A program made the translations under genes and the position numbers. Below, piece after piece: positions 23,574 to 31,058 of a DNA stretch of 64,000 nucleotides (within the stretch, counting starts at the first letter, position 1; every line of letters begins with the position of its first letter). The stretch lies in assembly GCF_002078605.1 (NCBI RefSeq), contig NZ_MSJR01000003.1, forward strand, positions 186,001-250,000, in the 5' to 3' direction. Source of the stretch: Salegentibacter sediminis. Its GTDB lineage: Bacteria; Bacteroidota; Bacteroidia; Flavobacteriales; Flavobacteriaceae. A model generated the notes under the pieces. The model made no database searches, was not told the origin of the DNA, and was given only the letters and a program-made list of their open reading frames with translations.

Positions 23574-24233
23574 TTAAATTGTAATAAGCTTATACAAAAT
23601 AATATAAGGAGCAATTTCGAGAGCGCAAAGGTACAAAATAAAATAGAACCAATTAGCGCTAATTAGGTTTTGATTTTGTTTGTAGATGGTAGCCATGCTT
23701 ATAATGTTAGTAAGTATTACCAGGCCTAAGATTATAGATAATACAAGTGTTGTAGGGGGAAAGGCGTAGAAAAAAAACAATAAAGGAATGAATAATAAAA
23801 GCGCTATAAAGTTGCGATATGCCAGTTTTTGATAAAGGTAGTAGTCTATTATTTTGTCCAGATCAAAAATATTGGCAATTATCTTTTCCACACCGAATTT
23901 CAGCAAAATAAAACTGGCATATCCTGTTGCGATTCTTAAAAAAAGAATACCAGGACTGGCTGGTAAAGTTTCCGGCCAAAACACTTGGGAAATAAGAAAT
24001 AAAAATAAGGAAACCGATAAAATATTCACCAAAAACATTAAAATGTTAAAAGGATGAAAAGCCTTATACTCCTTTCCTCGAAACACCATAAATTTGTTCG
24101 AAGTTAACAGGGAAATAAAATCCTCAAAACGCTGTGGATAGGCGGTTTTTACAAGGCTTAACAGGATAAAGGCGCCCAGTAGGATGAGGCTTACCCAGTC
24201 TAAAGATTCTACATGTCGCTCAATTGCCTGCAA
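23574..24233 (-). CDS. DUF4271 integral membrane protein
   Basis: 219 aa with about six membrane helices (DWVSLILLGAFILLSLVKTA, NILMFLVNILSVSLFLFLIS, IATGYASFILLKFGVEKIIA, LLLFIPLLFFFYAFPPTTLV, LILGLVILTNIISMATIYK-like, YFILYLCALEIAPYIILYKL). DUF4271 is a Bacteroidota family of unknown function usually next to hemD, as here; an operon is likely (26 bp gap). It may be indirectly linked to haem or envelope processes, but that is only genomic association. Confidence 0.85.
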   Translation of the reverse strand: MQAIERHVESLDWVSLILLGAFILLSLVKTAYPQRFEDFISLLTSNKFMVFRGKEYKAFHPFNILMFLVNILSVSLFLFLISQVFWPETLPASPGILFLRIATGYASFILLKFGVEKIIANIFDLDKIIDYYLYQKLAYRNFIALLLFIPLLFFFYAFPPTTLVLSIILGLVILTNIISMATIYKQNQNLISANWFYFILYLCALEIAPYIILYKLITI

Positions 24234-24312
24234 ATGGATTTTTTTACAAATGTAAAATTTTGATGTTAACGGGGAGATTATAAGTCTGAAGAAAATGAAG
24301 ATTTAAAATGCA

Positions 24313-24320
24313 TACATTTG
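24313..24320 (+). promoter_or_regulatory. TAnnTTTG promoter element
   Basis: TACATTTG lies 17 bp upstream of the ATG at 24337, for the glycosyltransferase-dihydroorotase-DUF4296 unit. Confidence 0.5.
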
Positions 24321-24336
24321 TGCAAAAAAATTCAGA

Positions 24337-25068
24337 ATGGTAAAGGGGATTATCATTATACCCACTTACAATGAGATTGAAAATATTGAGCGCCTTGTTA
24401 GAAATATTTTCTCTCAAAAGCGCAAATTTGATATCCTGGTGGTAGATGATAACTCTCCTGATGGTACTGCCGATAGGGTTAGAACCCTCCAGGCAGAATA
24501 TCACGACCGCTTATTTCTGGAAGAACGAAACGGAAAACTTGGATTGGGGACGGCGTATATTCATGGCTTCAAATGGGCACTGACCAGAAACTATGATTAC
24601 ATTTTTGAGATGGACGCCGATTTCTCTCACAATCCTAATGATTTAATAAGATTATATAACGCCTGTAAACGGGGTGGAGCCGATATGGCTATTGGATCCC
24701 GTTATGCTACAGGGGTAAATGTGATAAACTGGCCTATGAATCGTGTGCTTCTTTCCTGGCTGGCCTCAAAATATGTGAGGTTAATTACCAGGATGAATAT
24801 TCACGATACTACAGCCGGATTTGTATGTTACAGCAGGAAGGTGCTTGAGACCATCGATCTGGACCGAATTCAATTTGTGGGATATGCTTTCCAGATTGAA
24901 ATGAAATTTAAAGCATACCTGAGTGGTTTTAAAATTACTGAAGTGCCCGTGATCTTTACCGACAGGACACAGGGAACTTCTAAAATGAGCGGTGGAATTA
25001 TTTCTGAAGCCGTATTTGGGGTAATATTTATGAAAATAAAAAGTCTTTTCAAAAAGGATAAATGGTAA
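24337..25068 (+). CDS. Polyprenol monophosphomannose synthase-like glycosyltransferase (GT2)
   Basis: 243 aa. A soluble GT-A fold enzyme predicted to transfer mannose from GDP-mannose to polyprenyl phosphate at the inner membrane, feeding envelope or protein glycosylation. Motifs: GIIIIPTYNEIENIERLV (~4-21), VVDDNSPDGTADRV (~35-48), the DxD metal site in EMDADFSHNP (~91-100) and GSRYATGVNVINWP. Unlike some homologues it lacks C-terminal membrane helices. The stop overlaps the next gene's start (TAATG), so it is co-translated with dihydroorotase. Confidence 0.9.
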   Translation: MVKGIIIIPTYNEIENIERLVRNIFSQKRKFDILVVDDNSPDGTADRVRTLQAEYHDRLFLEERNGKLGLGTAYIHGFKWALTRNYDYIFEMDADFSHNPNDLIRLYNACKRGGADMAIGSRYATGVNVINWPMNRVLLSWLASKYVRLITRMNIHDTTAGFVCYSRKVLETIDLDRIQFVGYAFQIEMKFKAYLSGFKITEVPVIFTDRTQGTSKMSGGIISEAVFGVIFMKIKSLFKKDKW

Positions 25069-26411
25069 TGAAAAAGGTTTTAATCAAGAATGCGCGTATT
25101 GTTAACGAAGGAAATATCAGGGAAGCCGATGTTTTTATTGAAGATGGAATAATTGTAGAAATTGGGGAAAGCATCAGTCCTAAATCTCCCGATGTCAACA
25201 TTTTTGATGCTGAAGGGACTTATCTCCTGCCGGGTCTTATTGATGATCAGGTACATTTCAGAGAACCTGGGCTTACGCATAAGGATACGATAGAAACTGG
25301 CTCAAAAGCTGCTGTGGCCGGTGGAATTACCTCCTTTTTTGAAATGCCTAATACCCTGCCGCAAACAACTACCATAGAACTTCTGGAGGAAAAATTCAGG
25401 TTGGCGGCCGAAAGCTCTTACGCCAATTATTCTTTTATGTTTGGAGGCACTAATGATAACCTCGAGGAAATACTAAAAGTTGATCCTAAAACAACAGCTG
25501 CCCTAAAACTTTTCCTCGGGTCTTCCACGGGAAATATGCTGGTTGACGATGAGAAGGTTCTTGAAGAAATTTTTTCCAAATCCCCTTTGTTGATTGCGGT
25601 TCACTGTGAAGATGAGGAAACAATTCAGAAAAATCTTCAGGAATGTAAGGAGCGTTATGGAGATGATATTCCCATAGAGCTGCACCCCAAGATAAGAAGC
25701 GAGGAAGCCTGTTACCTGTCGTCTTCCAGGGCAGTAGCACTCGCCAAAAAGACCGGAGCCCGGTTGCACGTTTTTCATCTTTCTACCGCAAAGGAAATAG
25801 GACTATTCAGCAATAAATTGCCCCTGAAAGATAAAAAAATAACAGCCGAGGTGTGTATTCATCATTTATGGTTTAACGATTCAGACTACGCGAAGAAGGG
25901 AACTCTAATTAAATGGAATCCTGCCGTAAAAACAAAAGAAGATCAGGAGGCATTACTTAAGGGGCTGTTAGATGATTGTATAGATGTACTGGCAACCGAT
26001 CATGCCCCGCATACCAAAGAAGAAAAGAAAAACCCTTATACCAAAGCTCCTAGTGGGGGGCCATTGGTGCAACATGCGCTCCCTGCGATGCTTCAGCTAC
26101 ATCACCAGGGAAAAATCTCGCTGGAAAAAATCGTTGAGAAATTTTGCCATAATCCAGCAATACTTTATCAAATAAAGGATCGCGGGTTTATCCGGGAAGG
26201 TTATAAGGCCGATTTGGTGCTGGTTGATCTCAATTCTCCCTGGGCGGTGCAACCAGATAATATTGTGTATAAATGTGGTTGGTCGCCTTTTGAAGGTGTA
26301 ACTTTTAAATCCAGGGTAACCCATACCTTCGTGAACGGGAAGCTTGTTTACAAGAACTTCAAACATCAGCCTTTTGCAAAGGTGGCCGAAAGAATAGAAT
26401 TTGATCGATAA
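25068..26411 (+). CDS. Dihydroorotase (pyrimidine biosynthesis)
   Basis: About 447 aa from the ATG at 25068 (an ATG two codons earlier at 25062 is also in frame). A zinc amidohydrolase predicted to close carbamoyl-aspartate to dihydroorotate. It is of the long class-I type rather than the PyrC beta-barrel type. Motifs: LLPGLIDDQVHFREPGLTH (His-x-Phe-Arg-Glu, ~53-71), VHCEDEETI, HVFHLSTAKEI and the late VLATDHAPHTKEEKK (Asp catalytic, ~307-321). Allantoinase is the close alternative, but this clade in flavobacteria serves pyrimidine synthesis. It sits in an operon between the mannosyltransferase and a DUF4296 lipoprotein. Confidence 0.88.
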   Translation: MKKVLIKNARIVNEGNIREADVFIEDGIIVEIGESISPKSPDVNIFDAEGTYLLPGLIDDQVHFREPGLTHKDTIETGSKAAVAGGITSFFEMPNTLPQTTTIELLEEKFRLAAESSYANYSFMFGGTNDNLEEILKVDPKTTAALKLFLGSSTGNMLVDDEKVLEEIFSKSPLLIAVHCEDEETIQKNLQECKERYGDDIPIELHPKIRSEEACYLSSSRAVALAKKTGARLHVFHLSTAKEIGLFSNKLPLKDKKITAEVCIHHLWFNDSDYAKKGTLIKWNPAVKTKEDQEALLKGLLDDCIDVLATDHAPHTKEEKKNPYTKAPSGGPLVQHALPAMLQLHHQGKISLEKIVEKFCHNPAILYQIKDRGFIREGYKADLVLVDLNSPWAVQPDNIVYKCGWSPFEGVTFKSRVTHTFVNGKLVYKNFKHQPFAKVAERIEFDR

Positions 26412-26412
26412 A

Positions 26413-26913
26413 ATGAAAAGAGGCCTGTATTTACTTATGTCTATAATGCTTCTCTCGGCCTGTCAAAATGTTGAGAAGACAGAAAAGCCTGATGATCTTA
26501 TTGCTGAAGATAAAATGGTGGAGGTGTTAACCGAAATTTCTATTATGACATCTGCCCGTAATTTTAACAAACGGGAGTTTGAAGCTACCGGGATTGAACC
26601 CGAGGAGTATATTTATGAGAAATTCGGTATAGATAGTTTACAATTTGAGAGAAGCAATGCTTTCTATGCTGAAAATTATATGCAGTATGAAAATATTTAT
26701 CGCCGGGTAAAAGAAAATCTTCAGGGAATGAAAGATAGACTGGATTCTATTCGGGAAGTGGAGCGTAAAATTAAGGATTCTATTCTGGCAGCTGAAGGAG
26801 ATCTTGATAGCCTTCAGATAGACTCGTTAAGGGTAAAAAGCGATTCTCTAAAAATGGAACAGGACAGAAAACTGGATAGTCTTATCAACTCGCGTTCTAT
26901 CGAGATCCAGTAA
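26413..26913 (+). CDS. DUF4296 lipoprotein
   Basis: About 166 aa from the ATG at 26413; an upstream TTG at 26401 would add four residues before the signal peptide and is less likely. The signal peptide ends in the lipobox LLSAC. The mature part is helical: DDLIAEDKMVEVLTEISIM (the hallmark DUF4296 start), RNFNKREFEATGIEPEEYIY and YEKFGIDSLQFERSNAFYAE, then a charged tail. Envelope-associated, function unknown. It follows the dihydroorotase almost directly, and its 3' end overlaps the convergent epimerase gene by 17 bp. Confidence 0.82.
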   Translation: MKRGLYLLMSIMLLSACQNVEKTEKPDDLIAEDKMVEVLTEISIMTSARNFNKREFEATGIEPEEYIYEKFGIDSLQFERSNAFYAENYMQYENIYRRVKENLQGMKDRLDSIREVERKIKDSILAAEGDLDSLQIDSLRVKSDSLKMEQDRKLDSLINSRSIEIQ

Positions 26914-27919
26914 CTTCTTCTTTGTAAATAGCTGCTGTTTTTGAAATTACTTTCTCCATGGGAGTAAATTCATAATCCAGTTCCTTTTTGATTTTTTCAT
27001 TGCTGTAGTGAGCATCTTCAAATAGAGTTTTAATCGTGCTGGTTGTGATTTGGCGCTTCCTTCCAAAAATGCTCCCTACTTTCATACCGGTCCAACCTAG
27101 CCATAGCATCCATTTTTTTAATTCCTTCTTTGGAGCAGGTTTGTTGAGGTTTTGGGCTACAACGCTCATCACTCTTTTGAAATTGATGTTTTCTGAAACA
27201 ATGACGTACTTTTCGTTTTTTATTTCAGAATTCATTAGAAGTTGCATGATGCTCACAACATCTCCAACCCCTACAAAACCAGTGGTTTTTGAAAAAAAGT
27301 AGTTTAAGCCCTGTTGTATCCGGCTAAAAATGGGACCGCTACCAGAATCCCAGAAACCCGGGCCTATAATTATTCCCGGATTTACAATAACCATGGGAAT
27401 GCCTTCCTGCGACCCACGCCATACCTCGATTTCTGCACCATATTTTGAAATTGCATAGTCACTGTGATTACCCTCGGGATTCCATCCCGTAGTTTCGTCA
27501 ATTTCAGGCTTTTTTATATCTCTGCCCAGGCTGGCGGTACTGCTTACGTGGCATAGCTTTTTCACCTTATTGGCAATGCATAAATTTACAATATTCGCAG
27601 TGCCCGTGATATTTGTTTTTCTGAGCTCTTGTGCATCAGCCGGGTTAAAAGATACCAAAGCTGCACAATGATAGACCTGTTCCACTCCCTCAAAAGCTCT
27701 TTCCAGCTTCGGGATGTCGTTAATTTCAAGCTTAACCCAATCAATGTTCTGGAAATATTCTGCAGCCTTTTCAGGGGTCGTATAATAGGTGAAGATGTCT
27801 TTTACACGCTCCCGTTTGCTTTCACTACGGAATAATGCCCGTATTTTTTCTTTCTTTTTCGCAAGCTCAAAGGCCAAATGTGAGCCTACCAATCCTGTTG
27901 CTCCTGTGATTAAAATCAT
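26897..27919 (-). CDS. NAD-dependent epimerase/dehydratase family protein
   Basis: 340 aa extended short-chain dehydrogenase. The Rossmann signature is ILITGATGLVGSHLAFELAK (~2-21, TGxxGxxG), followed by VYHCAALVSFNP and the catalytic YAISKYGAEIEVWRG (Tyr-x-x-x-Lys, ~155-169) with Ser in CHVSSTASLG. The substrate region GIIIGPGFWDSGSGPIFSRI resembles dihydroflavonol-4-reductase- and hopanoid-HpnA-like members. The substrate is unknown. It is monocistronic, convergent with the DUF4296 gene and divergent from tyrS. Confidence 0.88.
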   Translation of the reverse strand: MILITGATGLVGSHLAFELAKKKEKIRALFRSESKRERVKDIFTYYTTPEKAAEYFQNIDWVKLEINDIPKLERAFEGVEQVYHCAALVSFNPADAQELRKTNITGTANIVNLCIANKVKKLCHVSSTASLGRDIKKPEIDETTGWNPEGNHSDYAISKYGAEIEVWRGSQEGIPMVIVNPGIIIGPGFWDSGSGPIFSRIQQGLNYFFSKTTGFVGVGDVVSIMQLLMNSEIKNEKYVIVSENINFKRVMSVVAQNLNKPAPKKELKKWMLWLGWTGMKVGSIFGRKRQITTSTIKTLFEDAHYSNEKIKKELDYEFTPMEKVISKTAAIYKEEVTGSR

Positions 27920-28001
27920 GTCGTAAATATAGGGAAAGCCCTTAGGAAAAATAAGAGTTTATGGTATCTTTACGGCTCTTTTTGTATTCAAATATATAAT
28001 T

Positions 28002-29297
28002 ATGACCAAGAATTTTGTAGAAGAACTTACCTGGCGGGGTATGGTTCACGATGTGATGCCCGGCACCGAAGAACATTTGAAAGAAACGATGAGAGCAGCA
28101 TATGTGGGAATAGATCCAACTGCCGATTCGCTACATATTGGCCACCTGGTGAGCGTTATGATGCTTCGTCATTTTCAGCTTTGCGGACATAAACCTTTTG
28201 CATTGGTGGGTGGCGCCACTGGGATGATTGGTGATCCCTCTGGGAAATCGGCAGAAAGAAATCTTTTGGATGAAGCGACCTTGAGGCATAATCAGGAAGC
28301 TCTTAAAAACCAACTGTCTAAGTTTTTGGATTTTGAAAGTGATGCTGAAAATGCTGCCGTCATGGTTAATAATTACGACTGGATGAAGAACTTCTCTTTT
28401 CTGGAGTTTATAAGAGATGTGGGAAAACATATTACGGTAAATTATATGATGTCCAAAGATTCGGTGAAGAAGCGGTTATCTTCTGAAGCTGCTGAAGGCA
28501 TGTCTTTTACCGAATTTACCTATCAATTGGTACAGGGCTATGATTTTCTGCATTTATTCAGAGAACATAATTGTAGTTTACAGATGGGCGGAAGCGACCA
28601 GTGGGGGAATATTACCACCGGTACGGAGTTGATAAGAAGAATTGGAAATGGCAAAGGCTACGCGCTTACCTGTCCTTTGATCACAAAAGCCGATGGAACA
28701 AAATTCGGTAAGACCGAGAGTGGAAATGTATGGTTGGACCCTCAAAGAACTTCTCCTTATAAATTTTACCAATACTGGTTAAATACCAGTGATGTTGATG
28801 CCGAAAGATATATAAAGATTTTTACTTTTTTAAGCAAAGAGGAAATAGAACAGCTGGTTGAGAGTCACCAGGAAGCTCCGCATTTAAGGCAACTACAAAA
28901 GACCCTGGCTGAGGAAATCACAGTAACAGTTCATTCTCGTGAAGATTTTGAAAATGCTGTGAAGGCTTCTGAAGTTCTCTTCGGAAAAAGTACAGCCCAG
29001 GACCTTAAATCTTTGAACGAAGCTACTTTTTTAGATGTTTTTGAAGGGGTTCCCCAGGCAGAGGTTTCTAAAGGCCTTATAGAGAGGGGGCTGGATATGA
29101 TCGCAGCGCTTTCTGCAGAAACAGGGTTCCTTAAGTCCAACGGGGAGGCACGACGAGCACTCAAAGAAAATTCAGTATCGGTAAATAAGGAAAAGGTAAA
29201 AGAAGATTACAGGTTAACTTCAGATGACCTTATAAATGAAAAATATATTATCCTGAATAAAGGGAAGAAAAATACTTATATTATCAGAGCGGTGTAG
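28002..29297 (+). CDS. tyrS: Tyrosyl-tRNA synthetase
   Basis: 431 aa class-I aminoacyl-tRNA synthetase charging tRNA-Tyr. Motifs: the HIGH sequence in [20 protein letters not shown] (~36-55), [28 protein letters not shown] (~196-209) and the KMSKS-like [14 protein letters not shown] (~234-247). A C-terminal S4-type RNA-binding domain follows ([19 protein letters not shown]). The length is normal. A TAnnTTTG-like element, TATCTTTA, is at 27965-27972. Confidence 0.97.
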   Translation: MTKNFVEELTWRGMVHDVMPGTEEHLKETMRAAYVGIDPTADSLHIGHLVSVMMLRHFQLCGHKPFALVGGATGMIGDPSGKSAERNLLDEATLRHNQEALKNQLSKFLDFESDAENAAVMVNNYDWMKNFSFLEFIRDVGKHITVNYMMSKDSVKKRLSSEAAEGMSFTEFTYQLVQGYDFLHLFREHNCSLQMGGSDQWGNITTGTELIRRIGNGKGYALTCPLITKADGTKFGKTESGNVWLDPQRTSPYKFYQYWLNTSDVDAERYIKIFTFLSKEEIEQLVESHQEAPHLRQLQKTLAEEITVTVHSREDFENAVKASEVLFGKSTAQDLKSLNEATFLDVFEGVPQAEVSKGLIERGLDMIAALSAETGFLKSNGEARRALKENSVSVNKEKVKEDYRLTSDDLINEKYIILNKGKKNTYIIRAV

Positions 29298-29310
29298 TAA
29301 AAATACAAAA

Positions 29311-29335
29311 CCCCGTGAACAGGACGTCCACGGGG
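29311..29335. terminator. Hairpin after tyrS
   Basis: CCCCGTG (29311-29317) pairs with CACGGGG (29329-29335). There is no T-run, so it may be a stabilising 3' hairpin rather than a true intrinsic terminator. Confidence 0.45.
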
Positions 29336-29518
29336 CTTGCAACTAACTAACCAATCTAATATGAAAAAATTTCACTTAGCCTGTAAAAATCAATAGAACT
29401 TATTCTATTTTCATCTTACATATATTAAGTCGATGGAATCCCTGAAAATTACAGCTGATTTTAAAATTTAACGTAAAATTTACATTTGTTTAGTTGGTGC
29501 TTAATTTTGTACTGATAA

Positions 29519-30496
29519 TCAGAGTATTAGTAGATTACAGCCCCTTATGTCAGAATTGTCAAAACGGCCCAATATTTCTGTTTTTCCAGATCCTGTATTT
29601 CTGCCTAAATCCTGAGTTGCGATGAATGAACAAGAGTTAAAATTTGCCAGATCGATAATGTTTATGCCTCCGGTCTTATGTTTTGGAAGTAAGCTAAGGG
29701 CATCTTCAGAATCGCGGATGAGTATTTTCATCCATGGTGGCCCCTCAAACAACCCATCTCCGGTAGAATAGGCCTGTGACAATAACTCGGTCATCCCATA
29801 TTCGCTATGGATAGCCGGGACTCCAAAACCTTTACAGAGAATTTCGTGAAGCTCTGTTCTTATCATCTCCCGGCGTCTGCCCTTCATCCCTCCGGTTTCC
29901 ATAATAAGGGTATGTTCTAAATTAAATCTGTGTCGTTCTACGAGGTCCAGAAGCGCGAAGGATACTCCAATAAGCAAGGTCTTTTTTCCTCCTGATTCAA
30001 CTTTCTCCAGAGTTTGTTGTAATTCATCGAGGTTATTGAGATAAAATCCACTTTCAGGATGCTGGCTTTTTTTTATAAGAGCATTGGCCATGTAGATTAG
30101 GGAAGAGCCGGTGCGTTCAAGGTAGGAAGGTAAAAGAGCGAGGATGACCAGGTCTTCAGGATCTCCATAAACATTTTTAAAAGCCCGTGAGAAGCTTTTT
30201 TCGTAAAGTTTAAGGTCTGTAACGTAATGCTTGCTGGTTTGATTCCCGGTAGTGCCGCTACTGGTGAAAATAATTTCAGGTTCTGCTTGTGAAGATATCA
30301 GGCGATGAGATTTAAAGAATTCAATAGGCAAAAAGGGAATGTCTTCCAATTTTCTGAGCTGCCCGGGGCTCTTCTTCAACAGCTCACAGAATTGCCTGTA
30401 AACTTTATTATTTTGGTATTGGTAGGCAAAAATCTCGAAGGCCAGAGCCTGAAATTCTGCTTCGCTTTTAACGGAAAATATCTTCTCTGAATACAT
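29519..30496 (-). CDS. Acyl-protein synthetase / LuxE-like acyltransferase
   Basis: 325 aa. It resembles the LuxE/PaaK-type adenylating family: the phosphate-binding loop EIIFTSSGTTGNQTSKHYV (~74-92), LLIGVSFALLDLVERH, LIMETGGMKGRRREMIRTEL (~204-223) and the late HSEYGMTELLSQAYS with DLGR. It presumably activates an acyl acid as an adenylate and transfers it to a protein or other acceptor. Its physiological substrate is unknown; in flavobacteria it is a conserved orphan. It is transcribed from just upstream of the T9SS gene terminator region. Confidence 0.82.
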   Translation of the reverse strand: MYSEKIFSVKSEAEFQALAFEIFAYQYQNNKVYRQFCELLKKSPGQLRKLEDIPFLPIEFFKSHRLISSQAEPEIIFTSSGTTGNQTSKHYVTDLKLYEKSFSRAFKNVYGDPEDLVILALLPSYLERTGSSLIYMANALIKKSQHPESGFYLNNLDELQQTLEKVESGGKKTLLIGVSFALLDLVERHRFNLEHTLIMETGGMKGRRREMIRTELHEILCKGFGVPAIHSEYGMTELLSQAYSTGDGLFEGPPWMKILIRDSEDALSLLPKHKTGGINIIDLANFNSCSFIATQDLGRNTGSGKTEILGRFDNSDIRGCNLLIL

Positions 30497-30529
30497 ACAC
30501 CGAAATTAAGCCGAAAAAATAAAATAAAA

Positions 30530-30553
30530 AAAGCTTCCGGGGTCAGAAGCTTT
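30530..30553 (-). terminator. Terminator of the T9SS-tail gene
   Basis: AAAGCTTC (30530-30537) pairs with GAAGCTTT (30546-30553). On the minus strand it is followed by a long T-tract. Confidence 0.8.
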
Positions 30554-30577
30554 ATTAATTGTATAGGTTGTACTGTA

Positions 30578-30913
30578 TTATTTTACTACCAGCTTTCTGG
30601 TAGCCCTGTTGCCATTTTCTGTGATCTTCAAAATATAAATTCCTGGAGACAGCGTAGAAACATCCATTTCCTTACCCTTTAATCTTGTTTTATAAATGGG
30701 TTTCCCAATTACATTATAAATTTCAATTTCCTTTTCCAGGTTAAAGGTTGTGTTGATATAAACCTTTCCATTGGTAACCGGGTTAGGATAGATTGATAAA
30801 CCATCTATAGAATGCTCTGTTTGACTTTTCCAATACGATTCCTGAGCCACAGCAGGTGCCGAAACCCAAAGAAAAAGTACCAGAAGAAAAGTAAAAAAGT
30901 AGTATTGCTTCAT
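30578..30913 (-). CDS. Short secreted protein with T9SS type A sorting domain
   Basis: 111 aa. A signal peptide (MKQYYFFTFLLVLFLWVSAP, cleavage after AVAQ) is followed by ~15 residues and then directly by a type IX secretion C-terminal domain: LSIYPNPVTNGKVYI, IEIYNVIGKPIYKTRLKG, VSTLSPGIYILKITENG, RKLVVK. The protein is therefore almost only a sorting tail, with no catalytic domain. It could be a small surface protein or the remnant of a longer one. Separate terminators on both sides show it is its own transcription unit. Confidence 0.85.
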   Translation of the reverse strand: MKQYYFFTFLLVLFLWVSAPAVAQESYWKSQTEHSIDGLSIYPNPVTNGKVYINTTFNLEKEIEIYNVIGKPIYKTRLKGKEMDVSTLSPGIYILKITENGNRATRKLVVK

Positions 30914-31003
30914 TCTTTTAAATAGTGATTATTACAAACTTACAAATTAATTTCAAAAATCCTGCCACATCTTACAGGTATTTAATATTAAAATAACATT
31001 AAA

Positions 31004-31028
31004 AAAGGCTGCCGAACAGGCAGCCTTT
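31004..31028 (-). terminator. Terminator of the TonB-dependent receptor gene
   Basis: AAAGGCTGCC (31004-31013) pairs with GGCAGCCTTT (31019-31028); a T-run follows on the minus strand. Confidence 0.88.
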
Positions 31029-31058
31029 CTGGGCTAATTCCAAATATAGGTTCAACAT

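Noticed and set aside
29361-29396. Short frame MKKFHLACKNQ after tyrS
   Set aside because: Only 11 codons, with no regulated gene following on that strand; not enough to call a leader peptide.
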